Source: Gammaproteobacteria bacterium (GTDB lineage Bacteria; Pseudomonadota; Gammaproteobacteria; Steroidobacterales; Steroidobacteraceae). Taken from it: a DNA stretch of 64,000 bases. Under the pieces are notes generated by a model, which searched no databases, was not told where the DNA came from, and worked only from the letters and a program-made list of their open reading frames with translations. The translations under genes and the position numbers were made by a program. Below, piece after piece: positions 27,612-36,514 of the stretch (positions are counted from its first letter, which is position 1; each line of letters opens with the position of its first letter). The DNA lies in the NCBI GenBank assembly GCA_003132025.1, contig PKWJ01000018.1, positions 387,380-451,379 on the forward strand. Reading direction: 5' to 3'.

Positions 27612-28427
27612 TTACGCCGGGCGCTCAAAGCCGGCCACTGTCGCGGCCCGATCCCATTCCAGCAGCGTCGCATACGACGCCTCGCTGACTTCGGCGAAAC
27701 CGTCCAGCAGCAGAACATCCCCCAGCGGACCGAACCACGGGCGCGTTGCGGCATCGGCAAAGGCGGCGCGCAAGCCGGCGATCATCGGCGCGGGCGCACC
27801 GGCGGCGGCTACGAAAGCCGGCATCGGCGTTGTGGCGGTGGAGGTCAGCACCCGAATGCCCGCCGTGAGCTGCGGCGCGTGGCGGGCGATCAGCATGTGC
27901 CAGTAGGCGTCGAGCGGACCGACGTCGATGCGCCCGTCCCGCACGCTGTCGAGTACGTTGCGCGCGGTCACGAGGTTGGCCGCCATCTCGCCATACAGCG
28001 CCGGGCGCTCGGGCGTGCGGTAAGCGAGCAGATGGTGGCGAAACGCATTGAATCCGGATTGCGAGTGCGCCACGGTCCAGCCGGCGCGAGCGCCGAAGGT
28101 GTCCTCCAATGTCACGTAGGGCGCATCGCACCGCACGATCAGGTCGGTGCGATAGAGCGCGCGGCCAGCAGCCCACGGCGCCCGCGGAATCGGCGCCGCC
28201 AGCGGTATCACCGCCGCGAGCTTGAGTGCTATCGGAAAGCCGCACATGAATACCGATCCCAGATCGGCTCGCGACCATAGTTGCTCGAGCGGCTGCGGCG
28301 CCGGATAGCGCAGGTACCTGAACTCGACTCCGGCCTCGCCGCTGATGTGCTCGAGCAGCGCCCGCCAGGCCGCCTCCACCTCGGGCGTCACCGCATACAT
28401 GCGCGCGTTCATGATCCAGTCGTTCAT
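27612..28427 (-). CDS. PhnD/SsuA-like periplasmic-binding-fold protein without signal peptide
   Basis: 271 aa. It has the fold and motifs of PhnD-type phosphate/phosphonate ABC binding proteins (PF12974): RYPAPQPLEQLWSRADLGSVFMCGFPIAL near the N-terminus, VAHSQSGFNAFRHHLL and VRDGRIDVGPLDAYWHML in the middle. No signal peptide or lipobox is visible at the start, and no permease or ATPase is adjacent. It lies 24 nt downstream of an MttB homologue on the same strand. It may act as a cytoplasmic ligand-binding partner or lack a correctly placed export signal. Confidence 0.78.
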   Translation of the reverse strand: MNDWIMNARMYAVTPEVEAAWRALLEHISGEAGVEFRYLRYPAPQPLEQLWSRADLGSVFMCGFPIALKLAAVIPLAAPIPRAPWAAGRALYRTDLIVRCDAPYVTLEDTFGARAGWTVAHSQSGFNAFRHHLLAYRTPERPALYGEMAANLVTARNVLDSVRDGRIDVGPLDAYWHMLIARHAPQLTAGIRVLTSTATTPMPAFVAAAGAPAPMIAGLRAAFADAATRPWFGPLGDVLLLDGFAEVSEASYATLLEWDRAATVAGFERPA

Positions 28428-28451
28428 GTACGGCCCTCAGCCGGCCGGATG

Positions 28452-29990
28452 TCAGGCCGCGGCGACCAGTTCGGCGCTCCTGCGGGCCACGTAGGCGGCG
28501 ATCGCCTCTCTTATAGCCGGGTCGAGCGGCGGCGGAACGTAATCGGCCAGGGTCTTCTTCCAGATGATCGTCGCCCGCTCGGTCGCATTGCGCGCGCCGG
28601 CATCGGTCCAGTTCTCGAAATTCGACCAGTCCGACAGCAGCGGCCGATAGAACGCGGACTCGTAGCGCGCCAGGGTGTGCGACTCGCCGAAGAAATGTCC
28701 GCCGGCGGCGACGCCCTTGATGGCGTCGACGGCCAGGTCATCGTCGCTGAAGCTGACCGGCCTGAGGATCTCGGCCCAGCTGCGCAGCAGTTCGGCGTCG
28801 ACGATGATCTTCTCCAGCGACGCCGACATGCCGCCCTCGAGCCAGCCGGCGGCGTGATTGATCAGGTGACTGTGGCTGAGTATTGCCGCCTGCAGCGAGA
28901 AGGCCGTCTCGTACGTGGATTGCGCGTCCACCACCGGCGAGGCGTTCACTGCGCTGGTGCGAACCGGAAGCTTGAGGCGCCGCCCGATCTGCGCGCTGGC
29001 CATGATCGCATTGACGTATTCCGGCGTGCCGAACGCCGGCGAACCGGTGCGCATATCGACGTTGGAGGTAAAGCCGCCCATCACGCACGGAGTGCCGGGG
29101 CGCAGCATCTGGCACAGCGCGACGATGCCCATGGCCTCCGCGGTCTGCTGCACCAGCGCACCGGCCAGCGTCACCGGAGCCATCGCCCCCATAAGCGTGA
29201 ACGGCGTGATGACCACGCACTGGCCATGGCGCGCCATTACCATGATGTTGTCGAGGATCTCGGCGTCGACGCGCCGCGGCGAATTGACGTTGGTGACCGT
29301 CATCAGCGTCGGGCGCGACGCCAGCTGCTCGATCGTGCAGCCGTGCTCGATGGCCGACATCGCCAGCGCGTCTTCCGCCTGCACCCCGCCGACGCCGCGT
29401 GCCGCCCAGACGATGTCGGCGCATTCGATGTGCGCCTGGTAGGTCGCCAGGTGACGAGTCACCACCGGCACGTCGACCGGCTCGACCACGATACCGCCCT
29501 GCCAGTGCAGGATGCCGAGCGTGTGGGTGAGGCGCAGGATGTTGCGAAAACCCTCGATATCGCCGTAGCGGCGACCGCCCTCGCGGTCGCTGATGTTGGG
29601 TGCGCCGTGCACCGGTCCGAAATTCACCACGCTGCCGCCGACGTGCAGGTGCCGTTGCGGGTCGCGGGCATGCAGCACGAAGCGCTCGGGCGCGCGCGCC
29701 AGATGCGCCTCGACGATGTCACGCCCGAGACGCACCAGCTGCGTCTCTTCGTCCACCAGCGCACCGGCGCTGCGATACACCTCGCGCGCGGCGCTGCTGC
29801 GGATCTCCAGTCCCGCTTCTTCCAGGATGCGATATGCGGCGACCAGAATGCGCTCCACCTGCTCGGCGGTCAGGATTTCCAGCGGCGGAAAGTGGTTCGT
29901 GAGTCGCGGCAGCGGTGCCAGCGAGGGGCCGGTGGAGCGCGCAGCGCGCCCTCCTCCACGTCGGCGCGATTTAGCGGGAACGTCGGTCAT
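28452..29990 (-). CDS. MttB-superfamily corrinoid methyltransferase, copy 2
   Basis: 512 aa, complete and without an in-frame amber, so non-pyrrolysine type. After a basic N-terminal stretch (about 1-25) the MttB TIM barrel carries GPVHGAPNISDREGGRRYGD, TVTNVNSPRRVDAEILDN, CVVITPFTLMGAMAPVTLAGALVQQ, GGFTSNVDMRTGSPAFGTPEYV and HAAGWLEGGMSASLEKIIVDAE. It should methylate a corrinoid protein from a quaternary or tertiary amine, with the protein at 6446 as the only candidate partner here. The small PhnD-like gene follows. The start is the ATG at 29990, 73 nt from the divergent GMC oxidoreductase. Confidence 0.92.
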   Translation of the reverse strand: MTDVPAKSRRRGGGRAARSTGPSLAPLPRLTNHFPPLEILTAEQVERILVAAYRILEEAGLEIRSSAAREVYRSAGALVDEETQLVRLGRDIVEAHLARAPERFVLHARDPQRHLHVGGSVVNFGPVHGAPNISDREGGRRYGDIEGFRNILRLTHTLGILHWQGGIVVEPVDVPVVTRHLATYQAHIECADIVWAARGVGGVQAEDALAMSAIEHGCTIEQLASRPTLMTVTNVNSPRRVDAEILDNIMVMARHGQCVVITPFTLMGAMAPVTLAGALVQQTAEAMGIVALCQMLRPGTPCVMGGFTSNVDMRTGSPAFGTPEYVNAIMASAQIGRRLKLPVRTSAVNASPVVDAQSTYETAFSLQAAILSHSHLINHAAGWLEGGMSASLEKIIVDAELLRSWAEILRPVSFSDDDLAVDAIKGVAAGGHFFGESHTLARYESAFYRPLLSDWSNFENWTDAGARNATERATIIWKKTLADYVPPPLDPAIREAIAAYVARRSAELVAAA

Positions 29991-30063
29991 GTATTGTCTT
30001 TGCGAGGCTCGGGCTCAGTCGCAGATACTGCGACCTGCGTGATGCCAGGTGCAAGCTCGGTTA

Positions 30064-31668
30064 ATGGACAGCTTCGACTACATCATCGTCGGCGGCGGCA
30101 CTGCCGGTTGCGTGCTTGCGAACCGGCTGTCGGCCCGCAGCCGCAATCGGGTGCTGCTGCTGGAGGCCGGCGGTTCGGATCGGCGCTTCTGGATCCGGGT
30201 GCCGATCGGCTACGGGCGTACCTACAACGACCCGCGCGTCAACTGGATGTATGAAACCGAACCCGATCCGGGGCTGAACGGCGTGCGCAGCTTCTGGCCG
30301 CGCGGCAAGGTGCTCGGCGGCTCGGGCTCGATAAACGCCATGGTCTACGTGCGCGGACAGCCTGCGGATTTCGACGACTGGGCGGCGTACACCGATGCGG
30401 GCTGGAGCTGGGATGGCGTGCGGCCGGTGTTCGAAGCCCTGGAAAATCGCACCGACGGTGCCCCGGGGCGGCTGCGGGTGACGGACATGAATCCGATGGC
30501 CCATCCGCTGTGCCAGGCGTACCTGCGCGCCTGCGAGTCACTCGGCTACCGCTATACGCCGGATTTCAACAGCGCCCAGAGCGAGGGCGTCGGCATCTAC
30601 CCGGTCACAACGCGTGGCGGATTGCGCGAGTCCACCGCCAGCGCCTACCTGCGACCGGCACTGGCCCGTGCCAATCTGGTGCTGAAGCTGCGAGCGCTGG
30701 TGCGGCAGATCGAGTTCGAGGGACCACGCGCCTCTGGGGTCCGCTACCTGTGGCACGGCAGGCTGCAGCGCGCGCAGGCGGCGCGCGCGGTGATCCTGAG
30801 CGCCGGCAGCATCAACTCCCCGCAGTTGCTGCAACTGTCCGGGATCGCCGATCCGGCGCTGCTGGCGCGCTATGGCATTCCACTGCGGCAGGCCGCGCCG
30901 GCGGTCGGCCGGAATCTACAGGACCACCTGGGCATCAATTATGTCTATCGCAGCCGCGTGCCGACGCTCAATGACGAGCTCTATCCGCTGCGCCGCAAGA
31001 TCCGCGCGGGCATCGAGTTCCTGCTGCGGCGGCGCGGCCCGCTGTCGATGAGCGTGAATCAGGGCGGTGGCTTCATTCGCAGCAGCGCGGATCAACCGGC
31101 GGCGGACCTGCAGCTGTATTTCAATCCTGCCAGCTACACCAGTACCCGCACCCGAAACCGCCGGCTGATGAACCCGGATGCCTTCCCCGGCGTCCTGCTG
31201 TCCTTCAACTCCTGCCGGCCTACGAGCCGGGGACACCTGGCGATCCGCTCGGCCGATCCGGATACGCCGCCGTCGATCTTCCCGAATTACCTGTCGACCG
31301 AACGCGACGTGGCGGATGTGCGCCTGGGCGTGCGGCTGCTGCGCACCATCGCCGCAACGCCGCCGCTGGCGGCGCTGATCGAGTGCGAGATTCAACCGGG
31401 AGTGCAGTTGCAGTCCGATCAGGAGTTGCTGGCGGACTTCCGGCAGCGCGCCGGATCGGTGTTTCATCCGGTCGGCACCTGTGCGATGGGCAACGACCCG
31501 GTGCGCGCCGTGGTCGATGCGCGCCTGCGGGTGCACGGACTGGCCGGACTGCGGGTGGTGGATGCCTCGGTGTTCCCCTCGATCACCTCCGGCAACACCA
31601 ACGCGCCGGTGATGATGGTGGCAGAGCGGGGAGCGGCGATGATCCTTGCGGACGAGGCCGGCGCCTGA
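30064..31668 (+). CDS. GMC-family FAD oxidoreductase (choline dehydrogenase-like)
   Basis: 534 aa using the ATG at 30064; a GTG at 30049 is an alternative. The N-terminal FAD motif YIIVGGGTAGCVLANRLS, the GGSGSINAMVYVRGQPADFDDW signature, an SAGSINSPQLLQLSGI stretch and the C-terminal catalytic segments HPVGTCAMG and NTNAPVMMVAERGA are all present. BetA-type enzymes oxidise choline to betaine aldehyde; other GMC members oxidise various alcohols. With the aldehyde dehydrogenase directly downstream on the opposite strand it forms a plausible alcohol-to-acid pair. Confidence 0.89.
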   Translation: MDSFDYIIVGGGTAGCVLANRLSARSRNRVLLLEAGGSDRRFWIRVPIGYGRTYNDPRVNWMYETEPDPGLNGVRSFWPRGKVLGGSGSINAMVYVRGQPADFDDWAAYTDAGWSWDGVRPVFEALENRTDGAPGRLRVTDMNPMAHPLCQAYLRACESLGYRYTPDFNSAQSEGVGIYPVTTRGGLRESTASAYLRPALARANLVLKLRALVRQIEFEGPRASGVRYLWHGRLQRAQAARAVILSAGSINSPQLLQLSGIADPALLARYGIPLRQAAPAVGRNLQDHLGINYVYRSRVPTLNDELYPLRRKIRAGIEFLLRRRGPLSMSVNQGGGFIRSSADQPAADLQLYFNPASYTSTRTRNRRLMNPDAFPGVLLSFNSCRPTSRGHLAIRSADPDTPPSIFPNYLSTERDVADVRLGVRLLRTIAATPPLAALIECEIQPGVQLQSDQELLADFRQRAGSVFHPVGTCAMGNDPVRAVVDARLRVHGLAGLRVVDASVFPSITSGNTNAPVMMVAERGAAMILADEAGA

Positions 31669-31685
31669 CGCGCGCGCCGGCGCTG

Positions 31686-33191
31686 TTAGTGAAACGCGGT
31701 CCAGATGGTTTTGAGGTCGACATACTTGTCGATCGCGTGCGGGGAGCGATCGCGCCCGAATCCGGACTGCTTGAAGCCGCCGAATGGTGTTGCCAGCGAG
31801 GAGCGGTCGAAACTGTTGATCCACACGGTACCCGCGCGCAGCGCATTCGACAGGCGGTGGGCGAGGTTCATGTCCTGGGTCCAGACCGCAGCCGCCAGCC
31901 CATAGAGCGTGTCGTTGGCGACCTGCAGCGCCTCAGCGTGCTCGCGAAAAGCGCTCACCGCCAGTACCGGGCCGAAGATTTCCTCGCGGCTCACCCGCAT
32001 GTGCGGCTGCACCGCGTCGAGTACCGTGGCTTCGACGTAGTAGCCGCCGCTGTCGCGTAGCGCCTGGCGGCCGCCGAAGGCCACGTGCGCGCCCTCGGCA
32101 ATGCCGGAATCGATGTAGGCCAGCACCCGCTTGAGATGACCGCTGTCGATCAGCGCTCCCATCTGCGTCGCCGGATCAAACGGATGACCCAGCGTGATGG
32201 TGCGGGCCACGCGCTCGATGGCGTCGATCAGGCCGGCGCGCACTTGCTCGTGCACGATCAGGCGCGAGCCGGCGTGGCAGGTCTCGCCGGCGTTGTAATA
32301 GATGCCCCAGGCGATCGCCGCGGCCGCTTGCTCCAGATCCGCGTCCGCCATCACCAGGTGCGGACTCTTGCCACCCAGCTCCAGCGCTACGCGCTTGAGA
32401 TTGGACTCACCGGCATAGCGCATCATCAGCTTGCCGACCTCGGTCGAGCCGGTAAAACTGATCATGTCCACGTCCGGGTGCAGCGCCAGTGGTTTGCCTG
32501 CCTCCTCACCGAAACCGGGCACGACGTTGAGCACCCCGGGCGGCAGCCCGGCCTCGAGCGCCAGCTCGCCGAGGCGGATGCCACCGAGCGGGGATTGCTC
32601 GGCGGGCTTGAGCACCACGGAATTGCCCGCCAGCAGGGCCGGTCCGATCTTCCAGGCGCTGATAATCAACGGGTAATTCCAAGGCACGATCGCACCGATG
32701 ACTCCCAGCGGTTCACGCCGGATCAGCGCCAGGTCATCCGGGCCGGTAGCCGCGATCTCATCGACCAGCTTGTCGGCGAACTCGGCGTAATAGGCGATGC
32801 AGTCGGCGCAATTGGGTACGTCGACATTGATCGAATTGTGGATCGGTTTGCCGACATCGAGCGTCTCGAGCAGCGCCAGGCGCTCGATGTCGGCGCGAAT
32901 CAGTTCGGCGAAACGCAGCAGCACGCGCTTGCGCTGCCGCGGCTCGCTCCTGCGCCAGGCGCCGGCCTCGAACGACGCGCGCGCGGCCGCTACCGCGGCA
33001 TCGACGTCCGCGGCCTCGCAGCGCGCGACCTGGCCGATGATCTTGCCATCGATCGGACTGATGTCATCGAAAACGCGGCCCGAGCGCGCCGCTACGTAGC
33101 GGCCATCGATGAAGGCACGGCCTTCGATCTTGAGCGCCGCGGCGCTGAGCTCCCAGCTGGCCCGGTCACGGGCTATCAGTGCGTCGTTCAC
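31686..33191 (-). CDS. Aldehyde dehydrogenase (betaine-aldehyde/aminoaldehyde dehydrogenase-like)
   Basis: 501 aa from the GTG at 33191, 6 nt after the stop of the iron alcohol dehydrogenase; the longer frame to 33368 overlaps that gene and is non-homologous. Motifs are PWNYPLIISAWKIGPALL, SFTGSTEVGK, the Glu loop ELGGKSPHLV and the catalytic Cys in GETCHAGSRL. These are typical of NAD(P)-dependent ALDH of the BetB/PuuC type. It would oxidise an aldehyde made by the GMC or Fe-ADH enzyme. No ATG is available near this start. Confidence 0.88.
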   Translation of the reverse strand: MNDALIARDRASWELSAAALKIEGRAFIDGRYVAARSGRVFDDISPIDGKIIGQVARCEAADVDAAVAAARASFEAGAWRRSEPRQRKRVLLRFAELIRADIERLALLETLDVGKPIHNSINVDVPNCADCIAYYAEFADKLVDEIAATGPDDLALIRREPLGVIGAIVPWNYPLIISAWKIGPALLAGNSVVLKPAEQSPLGGIRLGELALEAGLPPGVLNVVPGFGEEAGKPLALHPDVDMISFTGSTEVGKLMMRYAGESNLKRVALELGGKSPHLVMADADLEQAAAAIAWGIYYNAGETCHAGSRLIVHEQVRAGLIDAIERVARTITLGHPFDPATQMGALIDSGHLKRVLAYIDSGIAEGAHVAFGGRQALRDSGGYYVEATVLDAVQPHMRVSREEIFGPVLAVSAFREHAEALQVANDTLYGLAAAVWTQDMNLAHRLSNALRAGTVWINSFDRSSLATPFGGFKQSGFGRDRSPHAIDKYVDLKTIWTAFH

Positions 33192-33196
33192 CGGCT

Positions 33197-34354
33197 TCAG
33201 TTCGCTGTCAGCACGGCAGTGGCAAAGGCTAGCAGGTCGGCATCGCTCACCGGGCGCCGGTTGGAGCGTCGCATCGCCTCGTTCTCGGGCCGCGCCATCT
33301 GCCGCGCCAGCTCCGACGGGCGGATCGCGTCGTGGCCCTCGCCCGCAAGTGACACCTTGATGCCGCACTGGCGCAGCAGTCGCTCGAAGGCCGCGGGCGC
33401 ACGCGCGGCCTCGCGCGGCTCGCCCATCGCGGCGGCCACCGCCGCAAATCGTCCATCGCCGTCATCGGCGGCGTTCCAGGCCAGCGTCGCGCGCAGTGCC
33501 AGCCCAACGGCGCGACCGTGATGGACCGGGCGCAGCGAGGCCAGCGCATGCCCGATGTTGTGCGCAATCGCAGTGCCAGTGTTGTCGATGCCGATCCCGG
33601 CCAGCATCGCCGCGCGCTGCATGCCGCCACGGGCCGCAAGGTCGGCCGGCGCGTCCAGCGCGCGCATCAGGTTTGCCACCACCAGCCGGATCGCCTCGTG
33701 GCAGAAAAGATCATTGGCGTCATTGGCATTGGCGTTGGTCGATGCCTCGATGGCATGCACCAGCGCGTCGATGCCGGTCGCGGCGGTCAGCGCTGCCGGC
33801 AGCCCCGCGGTCAGCACCGGATCGAGCACGATCAGTCCGGGTTTGAGCTCATCGCCCCACAGCCACACCTTGGAGTGATCGGGCGCCGCCAGCACCGCGG
33901 TGCGGGTGGCCTCCGAGCCGGTTCCGGACGTGGTCGGCACGCACACCGACAGCAACCGGTGGGCCGGAAATGCGTTGGCACACAGCCCATAGTGGCTCAC
34001 CGGGTGCTCGGCCTGCGCGACGGCCGCGACCGACTTGCCCACGTCCATGGCCGAGCCGCCGCCGATCGCCACCACGCCGGCCGCGCGCTCCCGGCGCACC
34101 AGCTGCGCGGCCGCGTCGGCCTGCGCCATCGTGGGGTCACTCTGCACGTCATCGCACACCAGCACGCCAAAACCGCCGCGCCGGAGCGCCGCGACCGCCG
34201 CATCGATCAGGCCGCTGGCGCGCAGTCCCGGGTCTGCGAGCAGCAGAATGGCGCTGCCGCGCGGCAGCTGGGCCGCCAGTGTGGTGCCGATCGCGTCCAG
34301 GCTTCCGGCGCCCTGGATGATTTCTGGAACTCGTGCCAGGTGAACAGCGCTCAT
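33197..34354 (-). CDS. Iron-containing alcohol dehydrogenase
   Basis: 385 aa from the ATG at 34354. The protein shows the group III alcohol dehydrogenase features: a GGGSAMDVGKSVA NAD-binding loop, PTTSGTGSEATRTAVL, the metal-binding GIDALVHAIEA, and the His pair region AHNIGHALASLRPVHHGRAVGLAL. The reaction is an NAD(P)-linked alcohol/aldehyde interconversion. It is followed 6 nt later by the aldehyde dehydrogenase, so the two are probably one operon. The substrate is not known; choline-related or hydroxyacid alcohols fit the context. Confidence 0.88.
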   Translation of the reverse strand: MSAVHLARVPEIIQGAGSLDAIGTTLAAQLPRGSAILLLADPGLRASGLIDAAVAALRRGGFGVLVCDDVQSDPTMAQADAAAQLVRRERAAGVVAIGGGSAMDVGKSVAAVAQAEHPVSHYGLCANAFPAHRLLSVCVPTTSGTGSEATRTAVLAAPDHSKVWLWGDELKPGLIVLDPVLTAGLPAALTAATGIDALVHAIEASTNANANDANDLFCHEAIRLVVANLMRALDAPADLAARGGMQRAAMLAGIGIDNTGTAIAHNIGHALASLRPVHHGRAVGLALRATLAWNAADDGDGRFAAVAAAMGEPREAARAPAAFERLLRQCGIKVSLAGEGHDAIRPSELARQMARPENEAMRRSNRRPVSDADLLAFATAVLTAN

Positions 34355-34570
34355 GACCCATCCGTTAAGTGGCACGCGATAGTTCCATAGAACGCGCGCT
34401 GACTCCAGACCGAGAAAATGCATCGGCTACATCAATAAAAGGCATTGGCCTTCGGGCCTCGCCATGCCGCACTCTCGAGCGGAGCCGGCTGGCACGGCGC
34501 TAGAATGTGGGCGCCCGCCACCAGTCGGCGCGGTGCTCCGGTGCGGCGCCGCCGGCCATAGGACTATTCA

Positions 34571-36505
34571 GTTGGAGTAGGAATGCCCATCGCTGAACAC
34601 CCCCTCCACAGATCCGGACGAGCGGCATTACCGCATCCGGCTCCCACCTTGGGTGATGACGCCCAGGCGCACGAGAGGATAAGGATGACAGATGTGGGCA
34701 GGCGGCAGCCATGCGGCGAGCAGGGGCTGCATGCGACGCCATGGCAAGTGATTGCCCTGACTGCGACGGCGCAGCACCGTCCACCACAGACGACCGAGCG
34801 CGCGGCGGAAGGCACCGATTGCCGGGCCATTCATCGGCACGCCGTAGTAACGCACGTGACCGAGAACGACCGAGCGCAGATAGGTGCCGACGCTTTGGAT
34901 GGGTTCGTGCAAGCGACGCCTGAGTTCGGCTTTGACCTCTCTCAGCTTCCCCTGCCACCTGGTGCGCATCGTCTGACGCAGCACCGTGAACCCGCCCTTG
35001 CGCGTCTTCCCGCAACTGTGCGTGAAGCCGAGGAAGTTGAAGGTACCCGGTGCGCCCCGATCGCCACGATCTGTTCGGTTATGCCGCGCAAGGCGGCCAA
35101 ACTCGATCAGTCGAGTCTTCTCGGGATGCAGTTCCAAGCCAAAGCGCGTGAAGCGTTCACGCAGTTCAGCAAGGAAGCGCTCGGCCTCGACTCGATGCTG
35201 GAACCCCACGACGAAGTCATCGGCCCAGCGCACGACGATCACATCGCCGCGTGCCTGCTTGCTCCTCCACCGCTGGACCCACAGGTCGAACACATAGTGC
35301 AGATAGATATTGGCCAAGAGCGGGCTAACACTGCCGCCCTGGACCGTACCGACCTCGCTGTGTATTCGCTTGCCATCCTCCAGCACACCGGCAGCGAGCC
35401 ATTTCTGGATCAACCGCACGATGCGCTTATCCGCCACACGGTGCTCGATGAACTGCACGAGCCACGCGTGCTTCAACGTATCGAAGAAGCTGCGCAGATC
35501 CGCATCGAGCACCCAGTTCACTTTCTTCGTCATGATCCCAACCGTCAACGCATCCAACGCTTGATGTGGACTGCGCTTAGGCCGGAAGCCGTACGAGATG
35601 CCCAGGAAGTCCTCCTCATAGATCGCGTTCAGCACCTCCACGACGGCGCGCTGGACGATCTTGTCCTCCAGCACCGGCACACCCAAAGGGCGTTGCCGTC
35701 CATCGCTTTTGGGGATGAACACTCTACGCACAGGCTTAGCCCGGTACGCGCCTCGCTTGAGCCGTCCCGACAGATCCTGAAGATTGCTCTCCAGCTCCTC
35801 TCGGTAGTGGCGCCAGGTCTCGCCGTCCACACCCGCCGCAGCGTCTCGCTTCAAGGCCAAGAACGCTGTGCGCAATCGTTCGACGTCATAGACATGGTGC
35901 AAGAGCGCGGTGAACCGCTGTTTCTTATCTCCTCTAGCGACTTGACGTACCCGCTCGAGCGCGCTGGACGCACCCTCCCGGCCCTGTGTCCGGAGTGCGT
36001 TGTGCTCTGGCAGGTTTGCCTTGGTCCGGCCCCTTCCCTGCACCGCCTCCGCAGCCGTTCTCTCGGCCTTGTTCGACGGCTTCCCAGGTACTTTGGGCCA
36101 GTCCGACTTCCCACCGGCGTTCATTATCGGCGTGAGTCTTGCGACTTCCCGATACGCTCTGCCCATCTTGCGATCGCAGAGGCCAATGGGATCTCCCGGT
36201 TCCCGCGCAAGGTGCTTGCGTACATGCCTGGGGTCTCTGACCGCGCAGGGTCCCGCAGCATCTCGCCCTCGCGACACTGCAGATCTCGCCTTCCGCCGAA
36301 TTCCAAGGCGTCGGCACCCCGAAGTAACCCGCCTTGCGGCGGGGCATTGATTTCGCGGCTCAATACCCTGCCTGTACGTACCCCTGTCAACGCTTCGCCG
36401 TCGTCCTTACGAACGCCCACGCATGACTCGGGGCCAGTGTGGCTGGCTAGACCTTCACTGTATGAAACTTCCATTCACAACACCCTGCCGGTTTAACCGG
36501 CGCAC
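34571..36505 (-). mobile_element. Group II intron with intron-encoded reverse transcriptase
   Basis: On the minus strand the intron begins GTGCGCC at 36505 (GUGYG consensus). Downstream of the reverse transcriptase, a domain V-like hairpin occurs (roughly 34612-34642, starting GAGCCGGATGCGG). A domain VI-like stem closed by GGAG/CTCC follows and the intron ends with CCAAC at 34571. Length is about 1935 nt, the usual size. It lies antisense in the leader of the LysR gene at 36515. Removing it joins 'actattca' to 'ggaacaccaatgacc', just before the LysR ATG. The 3' boundary is accurate to a few bases. Confidence 0.85.
34628..36124 (-). CDS. ltrA: Group II intron reverse transcriptase/maturase
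   Basis: 498 aa from the ATG at 36124 (MNAGGKSDWPKVPGKPSNK), a common start for this intron family; the open frame extends to 36277. RT domains include GVDGETW, RRVFIPKSDGRQRPLGVPVLEDKIVQ-like motif 2, GISYGFRPKRSPHQAL, LDADLRSFFD (about 206-215) and the maturase X domain with LGHVRYYGVPMNG. The catalytic box normally written YADD reads WADD at about 300-303 (codon 35225-35227 is TGG on the minus strand). No clear HNH endonuclease domain follows. The gene lies inside the intron's domain IV. Confidence 0.92.
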   Translation of the reverse strand: MNAGGKSDWPKVPGKPSNKAERTAAEAVQGRGRTKANLPEHNALRTQGREGASSALERVRQVARGDKKQRFTALLHHVYDVERLRTAFLALKRDAAAGVDGETWRHYREELESNLQDLSGRLKRGAYRAKPVRRVFIPKSDGRQRPLGVPVLEDKIVQRAVVEVLNAIYEEDFLGISYGFRPKRSPHQALDALTVGIMTKKVNWVLDADLRSFFDTLKHAWLVQFIEHRVADKRIVRLIQKWLAAGVLEDGKRIHSEVGTVQGGSVSPLLANIYLHYVFDLWVQRWRSKQARGDVIVVRWADDFVVGFQHRVEAERFLAELRERFTRFGLELHPEKTRLIEFGRLARHNRTDRGDRGAPGTFNFLGFTHSCGKTRKGGFTVLRQTMRTRWQGKLREVKAELRRRLHEPIQSVGTYLRSVVLGHVRYYGVPMNGPAIGAFRRALGRLWWTVLRRRSQGNHLPWRRMQPLLAAWLPPAHICHPYPLVRLGVITQGGSRMR

Positions 36506-36514
36506 GGAACACCA

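Noticed and set aside
27590..27625. A terminator hairpin between the convergent desaturase and PhnD-like genes
   Set aside because: GCCGGC and GCCGGG can pair only imperfectly and there is no U-run, so it is too weak to call.
34583..36496. A 637-codon plus-strand frame through the group II intron
   Set aside because: It is antisense to the reverse transcriptase, whose domains are unmistakable.
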